The notes: generated by a model from the letters alone, not told the origin. Positions 1 to 7,035 are shown, numbered from the stretch's first letter. The stretch: 18,706 nucleotides of DNA from UBA9630 sp043725085 (GCA_043725085.1 JAYSLY010000017.1:1-18706); one strand, 5' to 3'. Numbers and translations are program-made.

Positions 1-1590
1 TTCATCAATTTCCAAAACTTCATAGATACCATTGCGCCCGCGATAACCACCTATGCACTGTTCGCAACCCTTCGCCTTATATAACTTAATATCTTTCCAC
101 CTATCCTTTGCTTTGAGATTCCCACCCAAAATATCGCTCTTTTTGATAACTTCCAATATTCTATCCATTTCATAGCTATCTTCCAAAGCTTTCATCTCTT
201 TTTCGCTTAATTTATACTCAACTCGACAATCATGGCAAACTTTTCGCACCAAGCGTTGAGCGATAATCACATTGGCTGTCGAAGCCACTAAAAATGGTTC
301 GGCGCCCATATCCAAAAGACGCGGCAATGTTCCGGCGGCACTGTTGGTATGGAGCGTGGAAAGCACGAGATGTCCGGTCATTGCGGCTTGGATCGCCATT
401 TCCATCGTTTCATTATCACGAATTTCCCCGACCATGATGATATCCGGGTCTTGACGCAAAAGTGCGCGAAGACCGGCGGCAAAAGTTAGACCAACTTTTG
501 GGTGAATTTGAGTTTGATTAACTCTAGGCATGCGATACTCCACCGGATCTTCCACCGTACTAATGTTTACATCCACTTCATTGAGAATATCCATAATGGT
601 GTAGAGTGTCGTAGTTTTTCCACTACCTGTCGGACCGGTCACCAAAATCATCCCGTTTGGTTTTCTAATTTGAGTGTGGATTGATTCAAGCGCTTTTCCC
701 ATAAGCCCCATCATTTCCAAGGTAAGTCCTTTGGAAGACTCATCCAAGAGACGCATCACGATTTTCTCACCATCGAAAATCGGAAGGACACTGACACGAA
801 AAGACATTTTTGTGCCATCTTTTTCAATCTTAAACCGGCCATCTTGAGGAATACGATGCTCATCCAGTTTCAAATTGGAAAGCACCTTGATTCTGGCAAT
901 AATCCCGTCGCGCACTTGCTTGGGAAGAGTCATAGCTTCATGCAGCATTCCGTCAATTCGATAACGCACTCGCACTTCTTTTTCGTCCGGCTCGATGTGA
1001 ATGTCTGACGCACCTTGAAGAATGGCGTGTTTTATGAGTGTGTCGACAATGCGGATAATTGGCAGCCCTTGGGCGATTTCTTCAAGATCATCAGCTGACT
1101 CAGCGCTGGTTACTTCGGCAGAATTTTTATCAATCATATCACCAAACTCCGCTTTGAGACTTTTGCCATATTGCTTGAGAATAGCCTCGATACTTTCTTG
1201 CGAAGTAATGCAAGTGACGATTCGCAAACCGGTTTTTTTCCGAATAAAATCGACGGTTTGAATGTCTTCCGGATTGATCATAGCAATCTTAAGTTCTGCC
1301 CCATTTTTTTCAAATGCTATAATTTTATACTTTTTTGCGATCGGCTCAGGAATCATTTGCAAAATATCCGGCGCGATTGTTTCTTTTTGCAAATCAACAA
1401 AAGGGATACCCAGGATATAGGCATATAGTTTGCGCAGCCTTTCTTCATCAATAAATTTTTTTTCCAAAAGAATATCACCAAGGGGCTTCTTGTCGCCTTC
1501 CGCTTCCTTCATGGCCAATGCCAAATTTTCATCAGAAATCATTTCCGAGTCTTTGATGAAATTTTTCAGCTGTTCATTGCCAATGCGCAT
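1..1590 (-). CDS. pilB: Type IV pilus assembly ATPase PilB (GspE/T2SSE family), 3' end outside window
   Basis: The reading frame opens at ATG 1590 and stays open to base 1, giving 530 residues; full PilB proteins are about 560-570 residues, so a few tens of C-terminal residues lie beyond the left edge. PilB is the cytoplasmic hexameric ATPase that powers pilin polymerisation. Visible signatures: an N-terminal MshEN-like region (roughly residues 1-150), Walker A GPTGSGKT at 319-326, an Asp/Glu-rich Walker B DPDIIMVGEIRD at 381-392, and the zinc tetracysteine of PilB/GspE as C452-x2-C455 and C509-x2-C512. Transcribed leftwards, 47 bp after the response regulator gene, so probably the last member of a kinase-regulator-pilB transcription unit. 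No Shine-Dalgarno is obvious. The GspE name is an alternative, but PilB is more likely because CPR genomes usually carry type IV pili rather than type II secretion. No other pilus gene is visible. Confidence 0.93.
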   Translation of the reverse strand, partial: MRIGNEQLKNFIKDSEMISDENLALAMKEAEGDKKPLGDILLEKKFIDEERLRKLYAYILGIPFVDLQKETIAPDILQMIPEPIAKKYKIIAFEKNGAELKIAMINPEDIQTVDFIRKKTGLRIVTCITSQESIEAILKQYGKSLKAEFGDMIDKNSAEVTSAESADDLEEIAQGLPIIRIVDTLIKHAILQGASDIHIEPDEKEVRVRYRIDGMLHEAMTLPKQVRDGIIARIKVLSNLKLDEHRIPQDGRFKIEKDGTKMSFRVSVLPIFDGEKIVMRLLDESSKGLTLEMMGLMGKALESIHTQIRKPNGMILVTGPTGSGKTTTLYTIMDILNEVDVNISTVEDPVEYRMPRVNQTQIHPKVGLTFAAGLRALLRQDPDIIMVGEIRDNETMEMAIQAAMTGHLVLSTLHTNSAAGTLPRLLDMGAEPFLVASTANVIIAQRLVRKVCHDCRVEYKLSEKEMKALEDSYEMDRILEVIKKSDILGGNLKAKDRWKDIKLYKAKGCEQCIGGYRGRNGIYEVLEIDE

Positions 1591-1637
1591 TTAATTTTTC
1601 ATACTCACAACTTACGCATTTAAACATAAGTCCCGGA

Positions 1638-2012
1638 TTATTTGTTACTCGCTAAAACCTCTTTTATTTTTTTGACAATATCCTCCATTTTATAGTTTGA
1701 CTTAACCAGATAGGTCGTCGTCCCTTTATCAAAAGCTTTCTGAATATTTTCCGCGCTCTCAAGGTTAGTGAGCAAAATAATCGGTATCTTGGCGGTTTTT
1801 CCATCAGCCTTCAGTTCATCCAAAACTTCATAGCCATCTTTTTTGGGCAAAATAATATCCAGCAAAATAAGCTCCGGTTTTTTCTCCTTAGCTAGCCTCA
1901 AGGCTTCTTCTCCATCATACGCGCTCAAAACTTCAAATCCTGCCTCGGACAAAAATTCCGCCAAAGCCTTATTCAAAACCACCTCATCTTCCACTATCAA
2001 TATTCTTGTCAT
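1638..2012 (-). CDS. Receiver-only response regulator (CheY-like)
   Basis: A 124-residue stand-alone REC domain with no output domain. All catalytic residues are visible: acidic pocket E8-D9, phospho-acceptor D52 in LLDIILPKKDG, T81 in LLTN, switch aromatic Y100 and K103. It should accept a phosphate from a histidine kinase, most simply the one encoded just upstream at 2215-3174. Having no DNA-binding or enzymatic output, it would act by protein contact; the pilB gene 47 bp downstream makes a role in pilus assembly or twitching an attractive guess, but this is inference. Start ATG 2012 matches the family's usual N-terminus (ILIVEDE); there is no clear Shine-Dalgarno. Confidence 0.93.
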   Translation of the reverse strand: MTRILIVEDEVVLNKALAEFLSEAGFEVLSAYDGEEALRLAKEKKPELILLDIILPKKDGYEVLDELKADGKTAKIPIILLTNLESAENIQKAFDKGTTTYLVKSNYKMEDIVKKIKEVLASNK

Positions 2013-2030
2013 AGTTTTTATTATTTTTAG

Positions 2031-2207
2031 GAGCTACGCGTTTCATCTTATACAGGCGTATTTTCCAAAAAAATAACTCGAACGCTCTTTTTTCTTTTCA
2101 AAATTTCCCCTCTATCAACGGCAGCCAATGGAAAATTTTGAAGAAAAAAGGCATTCTCAAACAGGATTTTTTTGAAAAATACGCCTGACTCGAGCAAACG
2201 CGTAAGT
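2031..2207. repeat. Long imperfect inverted repeat between kinase and regulator genes
   Basis: Nearly the whole intergenic space folds on itself. The clearest arms are 2053-2073 and 2167-2187 (21 nt each, one mismatch; outermost bases CAGGCGTATTTT). Outside them TACGCGTTT at 2034-2042 is mirrored at 2196-2204, and inside them an A/T-rich pair (about 2087-2108 and 2130-2150) continues the symmetry. It could be a MITE-like insertion, or an mRNA processing or attenuation structure separating the expression of kinase and regulator. There is no terminal T-run typical of a simple terminator on the minus strand. Confidence 0.7.
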
Positions 2208-2214
2208 CATAATT

Positions 2215-3174
2215 TTATAACTTACTGTTTATTTTCTTACTCACCGGAATAGAAAAACTAAAAATCGAGCCCAACCCCTCCACGGAATCAAACCAAATTT
2301 TTCCATTCAATTGTTCTAGGATATTTTTAGCAATATAGAGCCCAAGACCTGTTCCTTCTGTTTGATACTTGACCACATTATCGCTGCGAAAAAATTTATC
2401 AAAAACCCGACTATGCTGCTCAGTTGGAATTCCCACGCCATTATCTTTGATGCTGAAAATAATAAAGTTTCCTTTTTTCACCAGCCTTATCTCAATCTTT
2501 CCATGGTTAATCGTATATTTGATGGAATTGTTGAGCAGATTTTCAACCACCATCCTTAACTTCTCCGGATCGCCGATAACAAGCGGGATTTTTTTCTTAT
2601 CTCTAAGCGCCACTTCAATATTTCTGGTCTTAGTAATCGCGCTAACTCCGACTATTGCGTCTTCGACGATATCGATAATATTTACCGGAACTTTCTTGAT
2701 AATAAGCCTTCCTTGATCAATCCGCGCCACATCCAAAAGATCGTTGACTAATTTTGTCATTTTCTCACTAAGCGCGTTAATATTTTCAATGCTGTGACGC
2801 TGCTTTGAGCTCACAGCTTCCTTCCTGAATTTGGAAAGCAAGAGCTCCGCTTCCCATCTGATAGCTGAGAGTGGGGTTCGCAATTGATGAGAGGCCACAG
2901 AAACAAATTCGCTTTTCATTCGATTCAGCCTGATCATCTGCTCGACAAGGCTGATTACAAAATTTCCGATACTCAAAACAAGCACAACCACGAGACTTTC
3001 CGCCACCACAAGCAGCTCGGGGCTGTCATAATTTTTAGAAATATAGAAAGTGGCGGTCATAATCACCACCGCTAAAATGCCAAGGATAATAAAAAGAAAC
3101 CCGGGAGTCTGCCAAAACTTAATTCCCAAATCACGGGCTTGTTTTTTCAAATTCAAATCATTGACGATCCACAT
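2215..3174 (-). CDS. Membrane sensor histidine kinase
   Basis: 319 residues when started at ATG 3174. The frame is open to 3216, but that upstream start falls within the predicted promoter (-10 at 3205-3210), so 3174 is preferred. Two membrane segments (about residues 25-45 and 54-77) are joined by only about eight residues, so there is no real extracytoplasmic sensor domain. Then come HisKA with phospho-acceptor H96 in SHQLRTPL and a complete HATPase: N-box NLLNNSIKYT, G1 DNGVGIP, F-box FDKFF and G2 GTGLGLYIA. It should autophosphorylate and transfer to the receiver-only regulator 202 bp downstream. With no periplasmic loop the signal is probably sensed within the membrane or through a partner protein (inference). 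No Shine-Dalgarno; the leader is A-rich. Confidence 0.92.
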   Translation of the reverse strand: MWIVNDLNLKKQARDLGIKFWQTPGFLFIILGILAVVIMTATFYISKNYDSPELLVVAESLVVVLVLSIGNFVISLVEQMIRLNRMKSEFVSVASHQLRTPLSAIRWEAELLLSKFRKEAVSSKQRHSIENINALSEKMTKLVNDLLDVARIDQGRLIIKKVPVNIIDIVEDAIVGVSAITKTRNIEVALRDKKKIPLVIGDPEKLRMVVENLLNNSIKYTINHGKIEIRLVKKGNFIIFSIKDNGVGIPTEQHSRVFDKFFRSDNVVKYQTEGTGLGLYIAKNILEQLNGKIWFDSVEGLGSIFSFSIPVSKKINSKL

Positions 3175-3204
3175 GTTTTTATTTTTTTTGTATTTTACAT
3201 TTGA

Positions 3205-3233
3205 ATTATACCACAAAAAAAAGGATTACAATA
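3205..3233 (-). promoter_or_regulatory. Promoter of histidine kinase gene (extended -10)
   Basis: On the minus strand a perfect TATAAT (3205-3210) is preceded by TGG, an extended -10 pattern. The -35 is weak (TATTGT at 3228-3233 with 17 bp spacing). Transcription would start near 3198, about 25 nt before ATG 3174. Confidence 0.6.
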
Positions 3234-3282
3234 GAGAAGAATGCAAGCATAATTTTGAAATTAACTCAAGCATTTAAAATGC

Positions 3283-3311
3283 AAAAAAAAGACGTCCTTA
3301 GTAGGACGTCT
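3283..3311 (-). terminator. Intrinsic terminator of groEL
   Basis: A perfect 8-bp stem (AGACGTCC / GGACGTCT, extendable by one T-A pair) closes a short loop and is followed on the minus strand by eight T (3283-3290). It sits 15 bp past the groEL stop and upstream of the kinase promoter, insulating the two units. Confidence 0.9.
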
Positions 3312-3325
3312 CTTAATGTTTTATT

Positions 3326-4987
3326 TTACATCATCCCACCCATCCCCGGCATTCCGCCTCCGTGATTATGTTCTTTTTTCTCCGGCTTGTCGGCAATCGC
3401 CACTTGAGTAGTAAGAAAAATAGAAGCAATACTAACGGCATTTTCCAAAGCGGCGCGCGTCACTTTCATCGGATCAATAATCCCCGCTTTTAGCATATCG
3501 GGAACATATTCGCCGGTGCTTGCGTCAAAGCCGAAATTAGCGCCTTTATTCTTAGTAATTTCATAGATCACCACGCCGGGATCTTTTTGCCCACCATTGG
3601 CCACAATTTGCTTGGCCGGTTCTTCCAGCGCGCGAAGGAGCATTTTGTAGCCCACGCCGTATTCCAAATCTTTGAACTTATTTCCCGCCAAAGTACTTTC
3701 AGCTTTCGCAGATAATCCAGCCGCCGTGCGAAGAAGTGCCACTCCTCCACCCGCCACAATGCCTTCCGCATAGGCCGCACGCGTCGCTGCGAGCGCATCT
3801 TCCATTTTGTGTTTCATGTAGGTCAGCTCGGTTTCTGTTGCCGCGCCAACTTTGATCACCGCCACGCCTCCGGTTATTTTGGCCAAACGTTTTTGCAATT
3901 TTTCCTTATCCCACTTGCTCTCACTGACACTTAGCTGTTTTTTAATTTGCGCCACGCGATTTTCAATTTCTTTTTTCTTGCCCTTTCCGCCAACAATTGT
4001 CGTCGTGTCTTTGGTGGAAATGACTTTCGAAGCTTGTCCAAGCATGTTGAGTTCCACAGATTCCATTTTCATTCCTGTTTCCTCGGAGATCACTTTTCCT
4101 CCGGTGATAATCGCGATGTCTTCCAAGATCGCCTTTTTATTATCTCCAAATTCCGGCGCTTTCACAGCGAGCACGTTCAACGTTCCGCGTAACTTGTTCA
4201 CAACCAAAGTAGTCAATGCTTCGCCATCAACATCCTCGGCGATAATCACAATATCTTTTTTTCCACCGGCCGTAATTTTTTCTAAAATGGGCAAAATCTC
4301 CGCAATCGTTGAAATCTTTTTGTCGGTGATGATGATACAGGCGTCTTTCATTTCTGCCTTCAAAGATTCACTGTTTGTGAGCATATATGGGGAAATGTAG
4401 CCCTTATCAAAATTCATACCTTCCACCAATTCTCGCTCCAAGCCAAAAGTTTGCGATTCTTCCACGGTCACTACGCCATCTTTTCCAACCTGAGTTATCA
4501 CTTCCGAAATCATTTTGCCCATCTCCACACTTTCGGCTGAAATTGTTGCCACTTGAGCAATTTCTTCTTTGGAGGTCACCGCCTTGGCATTCTTTTTCAA
4601 CTCCGCCACCACATCATTCTTCGCATCTTCAATTCCCCGACGAATGCTGATTGGATTCATGCCGGTCGCCACCAATTTGGAACCTTCGCGCACAATTGCT
4701 TGCGCCAAAACCGTCGCAGTCGTTGTGCCATCCCCTGCCGTATCATTAGTTTTATTCGCCACTTCCTTGATCAAATCCGCCCCGATGTTTTCAAATTTAT
4801 CTTCCAATTCAATTTCTTTGGCAATCGAAACGCCGTCATTGGTGATCACCGGACTGCCAAAACCCTTGTCCAAGATCACATTTCTTCCACGCGGACCGAT
4901 TGTGGTTTTCACCGCATCCGCCACCTTGTCAATTCCCGCTCTGATTTTTTTGCGAGCATCTTCGTCAAATTTGATAATTTTACTCAT
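3326..4987 (-). CDS. groEL: Chaperonin GroEL (60 kDa, Hsp60)
   Basis: 553 residues, the usual bacterial length. GroEL forms the double seven-membered ring that folds proteins in an ATP-driven cycle in the cytoplasm. Seen here: the N-terminal block TTIGPRGRNVILDKGFGSP and TNDGVSIAKEIEL, the nucleotide-site block NDTAGDGTTTATVLAQAI, EGIVAGGGVALLR in the equatorial domain, and a Gly/Met-rich tail HNHGGGMPGMGGMM. The gene stands alone: no groES precedes it (the upstream neighbour is the DGR reverse transcriptase). A CIRCE operator and promoter lie upstream and a perfect terminator follows, so it is a monocistronic heat-shock unit, probably controlled by HrcA encoded elsewhere. Start ATG 4987 matches the family (MSKIIKFDEDAR). 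Confidence 0.98.
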   Translation of the reverse strand: MSKIIKFDEDARKKIRAGIDKVADAVKTTIGPRGRNVILDKGFGSPVITNDGVSIAKEIELEDKFENIGADLIKEVANKTNDTAGDGTTTATVLAQAIVREGSKLVATGMNPISIRRGIEDAKNDVVAELKKNAKAVTSKEEIAQVATISAESVEMGKMISEVITQVGKDGVVTVEESQTFGLERELVEGMNFDKGYISPYMLTNSESLKAEMKDACIIITDKKISTIAEILPILEKITAGGKKDIVIIAEDVDGEALTTLVVNKLRGTLNVLAVKAPEFGDNKKAILEDIAIITGGKVISEETGMKMESVELNMLGQASKVISTKDTTTIVGGKGKKKEIENRVAQIKKQLSVSESKWDKEKLQKRLAKITGGVAVIKVGAATETELTYMKHKMEDALAATRAAYAEGIVAGGGVALLRTAAGLSAKAESTLAGNKFKDLEYGVGYKMLLRALEEPAKQIVANGGQKDPGVVIYEITKNKGANFGFDASTGEYVPDMLKAGIIDPMKVTRAALENAVSIASIFLTTQVAIADKPEKKEHNHGGGMPGMGGMM

Positions 4988-5011
4988 AAATTTATATTAA
5001 GTTTATTAGAT

Positions 5012-5038
5012 CTAGCAGTCATTACCTTTGAGTGCTAG
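5012..5038 (-). promoter_or_regulatory. CIRCE operator (HrcA binding site)
   Basis: Plus-strand reading is CTAGCAGTC, nine bases, GAGTGCTAG. The CIRCE consensus is TTAGCACTC-N9-GAGTGCTAA, so the spacing is exact, one inner base breaks the symmetry (CAGTC for CACTC) and the outer T-A pair is C-G. It lies 24 bp before the groEL start. HrcA is the known repressor for this element. Confidence 0.88.
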
Positions 5039-5046
5039 TATAGTCT

Positions 5047-5075
5047 ATTTTGACAAAATTTATGCAGTTCGTCAA
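5047..5075 (-). promoter_or_regulatory. Probable groEL promoter
   Basis: Minus strand: TTGACG (5070-5075), 17 bp, CAAAAT (5047-5052). A second -10 candidate, TATACT (5037-5042), overlaps the edge of the CIRCE element but lacks a well-placed -35. Either way the start of transcription falls at or just before CIRCE, as expected for HrcA repression. Confidence 0.5.
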
Positions 5076-5112
5076 GCTGCTGTTTCTAAGCTTCTTTTTT
5101 CTATTTCATCTT

Positions 5113-6135
5113 TCAAATATTTTCAATTTTTGTCCTTACCTTCCATCCATCGCAGTGTTTCAAAATCCCCAAATATGACTGCAAGCTTTGATTAAAACTA
5201 TTTTGCGAAATTAGTTCTTCTCGTAAAAGCTTATGCTTTTGAGAAATTTTCTCAAGCATTCTTCTTTTGGTTTTTGTCCGCAATATTTTGTGTTTTGGAA
5301 AATTAACCATCCCCAAAAAATCCACACCGGAAGAAAAAGTTTTGATAAAAACTTTGTTGGGATGCAGTTTCAATTTCAACTCGGTTTCCAAAAAATCGGA
5401 TATTTCCGAAATTATTTTTTCCAACTGGTTTCTATTTTCTGACAAAATCACAAAATCATCGGCATAACGGATATAGTATTTGGCTTTTAGCTTATGTTTC
5501 ATGAATTGGTCGAATTTATTCATATACACATTCACGAAAAGCTGCGAGGTCAGATTACCAAGTGGCAATCCGACATTCGTTTTGTCTGAGGTAGAAAAAC
5601 TATTGATGACATTTTCCAAAAGCCAGAGGATATTTTCGTCCGGAACATGTTCGGCTAAAATGTTTTTGAGTATTTGATGATCAATATTGGCAAAAAACTT
5701 TCTGATATCGCATTTCAAGACCCAGCAAGTTTTCGTATTATTTTGACTGACTTTCTGAAAATATTTTCTGAAATTATTGATGGCTTTATGTGTGCCTTTG
5801 TCGTCCCGGCAAGAATATGAATCAGCAATAAAAGTCTTGTCGAAAAAGGGATAGAGTTTTCGATAGATGGCATGATGAAGGAGTCTGTCTTTGACTGTGG
5901 CTTTGTGAATGTCTCTCGGTTTTGGATCGTTGATTTTGAAAGCTTGATAGCTGCCGTGTTTGTAGGTATGATTAAGAAGTTCATGGTGGAGTGAAAAGAT
6001 GTTGTCCATCAATTTCAGTTGGAAGATTTGGACGTCTTTCTTTTGTTTTTTGCCTTTTTCAAATTCCTTCCAAGCTAGAAGTAAGTTTTCTAAACAAATA
6101 ATATCTTCAAATTTATGAGTCAGTTGAATTTTCAT
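5113..6135 (-). CDS. DGR reverse transcriptase
   Basis: 340 residues from ATG 6135. Reverse-transcriptase signatures: motif A KCDIRKFFANID with D143, the DGR-type GLPLGNLTSQ at 189-198 (ending SQ where most other RTs have SP), catalytic YADD at 224-227 and a following thumb region. It lacks the maturase and endonuclease domains of group II introns. The open frame extends to 6306, but the first 57 codons are antisense to avd and resemble nothing in the family, while MKIQLTHKFEDIICLENLLLAW resembles usual DGR-RT N-termini. No Shine-Dalgarno. The function, known for the family, is to reverse-transcribe TR RNA with misincorporation opposite adenine, producing cDNA that replaces the VR at 7039-7176. 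The ten-G run on this strand lies about 22 nt before the start. Confidence 0.96.
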   Translation of the reverse strand: MKIQLTHKFEDIICLENLLLAWKEFEKGKKQKKDVQIFQLKLMDNIFSLHHELLNHTYKHGSYQAFKINDPKPRDIHKATVKDRLLHHAIYRKLYPFFDKTFIADSYSCRDDKGTHKAINNFRKYFQKVSQNNTKTCWVLKCDIRKFFANIDHQILKNILAEHVPDENILWLLENVINSFSTSDKTNVGLPLGNLTSQLFVNVYMNKFDQFMKHKLKAKYYIRYADDFVILSENRNQLEKIISEISDFLETELKLKLHPNKVFIKTFSSGVDFLGMVNFPKHKILRTKTKRRMLEKISQKHKLLREELISQNSFNQSLQSYLGILKHCDGWKVRTKIENI

Positions 6136-6157
6136 AATAATAACCAAACTTTTAAAG

Positions 6158-6167
6158 CCCCCCCCCC
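6158..6167. repeat. Ten-cytosine homopolymer at the 5' end of avd
   Basis: A run of exactly ten C on the plus strand, between RT start 6135 and avd. Plus-strand frame from ATG 6115 enters the run, but with ten C leaves it out of frame with the conserved Avd body; eight or eleven C would restore a continuous frame. It is therefore a candidate contingency tract or a homopolymer sequencing/assembly error. Confidence 0.85.
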
Positions 6168-6203
6168 AACAAGCTTCCGCCAATTTTTCATAAAGCCAAA
6201 AGT

Positions 6204-6545
6204 TTGTATCTTTTGTGGTACGCATATTATCAAATACTCCCAAAAACTCATCGCTACACACTTGGAAAAAAATTAGATGAGACTTTGCTTTCCATTCTGG
6301 AGGCAATAGCTGTGGCAGCTTTTTTGACTCCGCAAGAGAAACAGCCTTACATAAAATTTTCCATCAAGAAAACAGACTTGTTGAAAATATTTTTACTGCT
6401 GCTTTGGGAAACGAAGTCCTTAGATGATAAAAAATATATCGCTCTTTCAGAAAAAACCAGTGAGTTAGGAAAAATGCTTGGCGGATGGGTTGGCAAGCTT
6501 AAGTCAAAAGAAAACTCCTCTGCAAATTCGCAAGAGGAGAAATGA
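6204..6545 (+). CDS. avd: DGR accessory variability determinant Avd (5' end uncertain or frameshifted)
   Basis: A small helical protein with the marks of bacterial Avd (four-helix-bundle family): a LPKTHRYTLGKKLDE helix, LLWETKSLDDKKYIALSEK, and the diagnostic near-C-terminal GKMLGGW. Avd is a basic pentamer that binds the DGR RT and the template RNA and is needed for cDNA synthesis. Only a TTG (6204) is available as a start in the frame as sequenced. However, in-frame residues before it (from about 6168, NKLPPIFHKAKS) look like the normal Avd N-terminus, and frame 0 has a stop at 6153. An ATG at 6115 in the neighbouring frame would give a 142- or 143-residue protein if the C10 tract were C8 or C11. 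The gene runs opposite to the RT, TR and target, ends 8 bp before the TR, and overlaps the RT 5' end if ATG 6115 is used. No convincing Shine-Dalgarno or promoter. Confidence 0.85.
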   Translation: MYLLWYAYYQILPKTHRYTLGKKLDETLLSILEAIAVAAFLTPQEKQPYIKFSIKKTDLLKIFLLLLWETKSLDDKKYIALSEKTSELGKMLGGWVGKLKSKENSSANSQEEK

Positions 6546-6553
6546 AGAGAGTT

Positions 6554-6691
6554 GCGCCGAGGACGAACGAACAACCAGACGTTACCAGGATTCCACAAGT
6601 TGTCAGGATTGTCATAGTTCGTGTTGAGCCAAAGGTCGTCATCATTACTATTGAGGTTGAGCAAGTTGAGATCGCCATCGGAGTCAGTTTT
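6554..6691 (-). repeat. DGR template repeat (TR)
   Basis: 138 nt that align without gaps to the VR at 7039-7176: 118 identities and 20 differences, all at sense-strand adenines of the TR (35 adenines in total). Read in the target's frame it encodes ten Asn (AAY) codons, and all ten are changed in the VR. AAY codons cannot become stops by adenine mutation. The 3' terminal 28 nt (6554-6581) contain no adenine and are identical in VR, acting as the homing anchor (IMH-like). Beyond 6691 similarity fades, with a leftover GGATGGCA and a 5-nt length difference. The TR is noncoding: the open frame through it is incidental. Confidence 0.96.
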
Positions 6692-6930
6692 GCGCAAAAT
6701 GCCATCCAGCCCACCACCCTTCAAATACTCTCAGGGTTGTATATTATTTGGGATCTAAAATCCATCAGCACCTTGCACCAAGTATCTTCATTTTTTATGA
6801 AGTGTCTGCATACATCGCGCTATTTACAATCTTGATCAAAAATATTCTGAATGTATGGATACTGGATTTGGAAGCGAGAAACCGTAATCGCTCGCATATT
6901 TTCCTATTACCTTTTTTATTGTAGCATAAA
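6692..6930. other. Noncoding stretch between TR and terminator
   Basis: No gene is recognisable. It holds small hairpins (for instance CTTCAT/ATGAAG around 6789-6805 and GCGAG/CTCGC around 6875-6896), but no strong promoter directed at the TR could be identified on the minus strand. It may contain the TR RNA leader or promoter in a weak form. Confidence 0.4.
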
Positions 6931-6931
6931 A

Positions 6932-6977
6932 AAATAATAGGCCCCGTGTGAAATACAACACGAGACCTATTTTTTTC
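6932..6977. terminator. Bidirectional intrinsic terminator downstream of DGR target gene
   Basis: Stem AATAGG(6936-6941)/CCTATT(6966-6971) continues through two mismatches into CGTGT/ACACG around an 8-nt loop. T-runs follow on both strands (A-run 6928-6934 read as T on minus; T-run 6970-6976 on plus). It lies about 60 bp past the target stop and before the TR, so target and TR/RT transcripts are probably separate. Confidence 0.82.
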
Positions 6978-6985
6978 GTTTTCAA

Positions 6986-7029
6986 GGACTAAGCTTCAAA
7001 GGATCTAATAGATCCAAGTAGCTCAGTCC
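6986..7029 (-). promoter_or_regulatory. Post-VR hairpin or cruciform of the DGR target site
   Basis: Symmetric arms: GGACT(6986-6990)/AGTCC(7025-7029), AGCT(6992-6995)/AGCT(7020-7023), an internal loop, then GGATC(7001-7005)/GATCC(7011-7015) around TAATA. It begins 9 nt beyond the VR's 3' end. In the Bordetella phage DGR a short inverted repeat just downstream of VR promotes target recognition; position and shape suggest the same role here (inference by analogy). It has no T-run and a separate terminator follows. Confidence 0.65.
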
Positions 7030-7035
7030 AAAGGA

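Noticed and set aside
3852..5038. Long plus-strand open frames opposite groEL
   Set aside because: Shadows of the GroEL coding sequence with no family resemblance.
5113..6135. RT as a retron or group II intron maturase
   Set aside because: No msr/msd-like structure, no maturase or endonuclease domain, SQ motif, and a matching TR/VR pair with Avd.
6136..6306. Longer N-terminus for the RT
   Set aside because: It would be antisense to avd and run through the poly-G tract; the family-like N-terminus begins at ATG 6135.
6347..6724. Minus-strand open frame of 125 codons across the TR and antisense to avd
   Set aside because: Its Asn-rich stretch is just the translated TR, which is a noncoding template; the rest mirrors avd. 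There is no ribosome site.
6542..6835. Plus-strand open frame overlapping the avd stop (ATGA)
   Set aside because: It reads the TR backwards; the repetitive Val/Ile sequence follows from the complement of AAY codons. No signals or family features.
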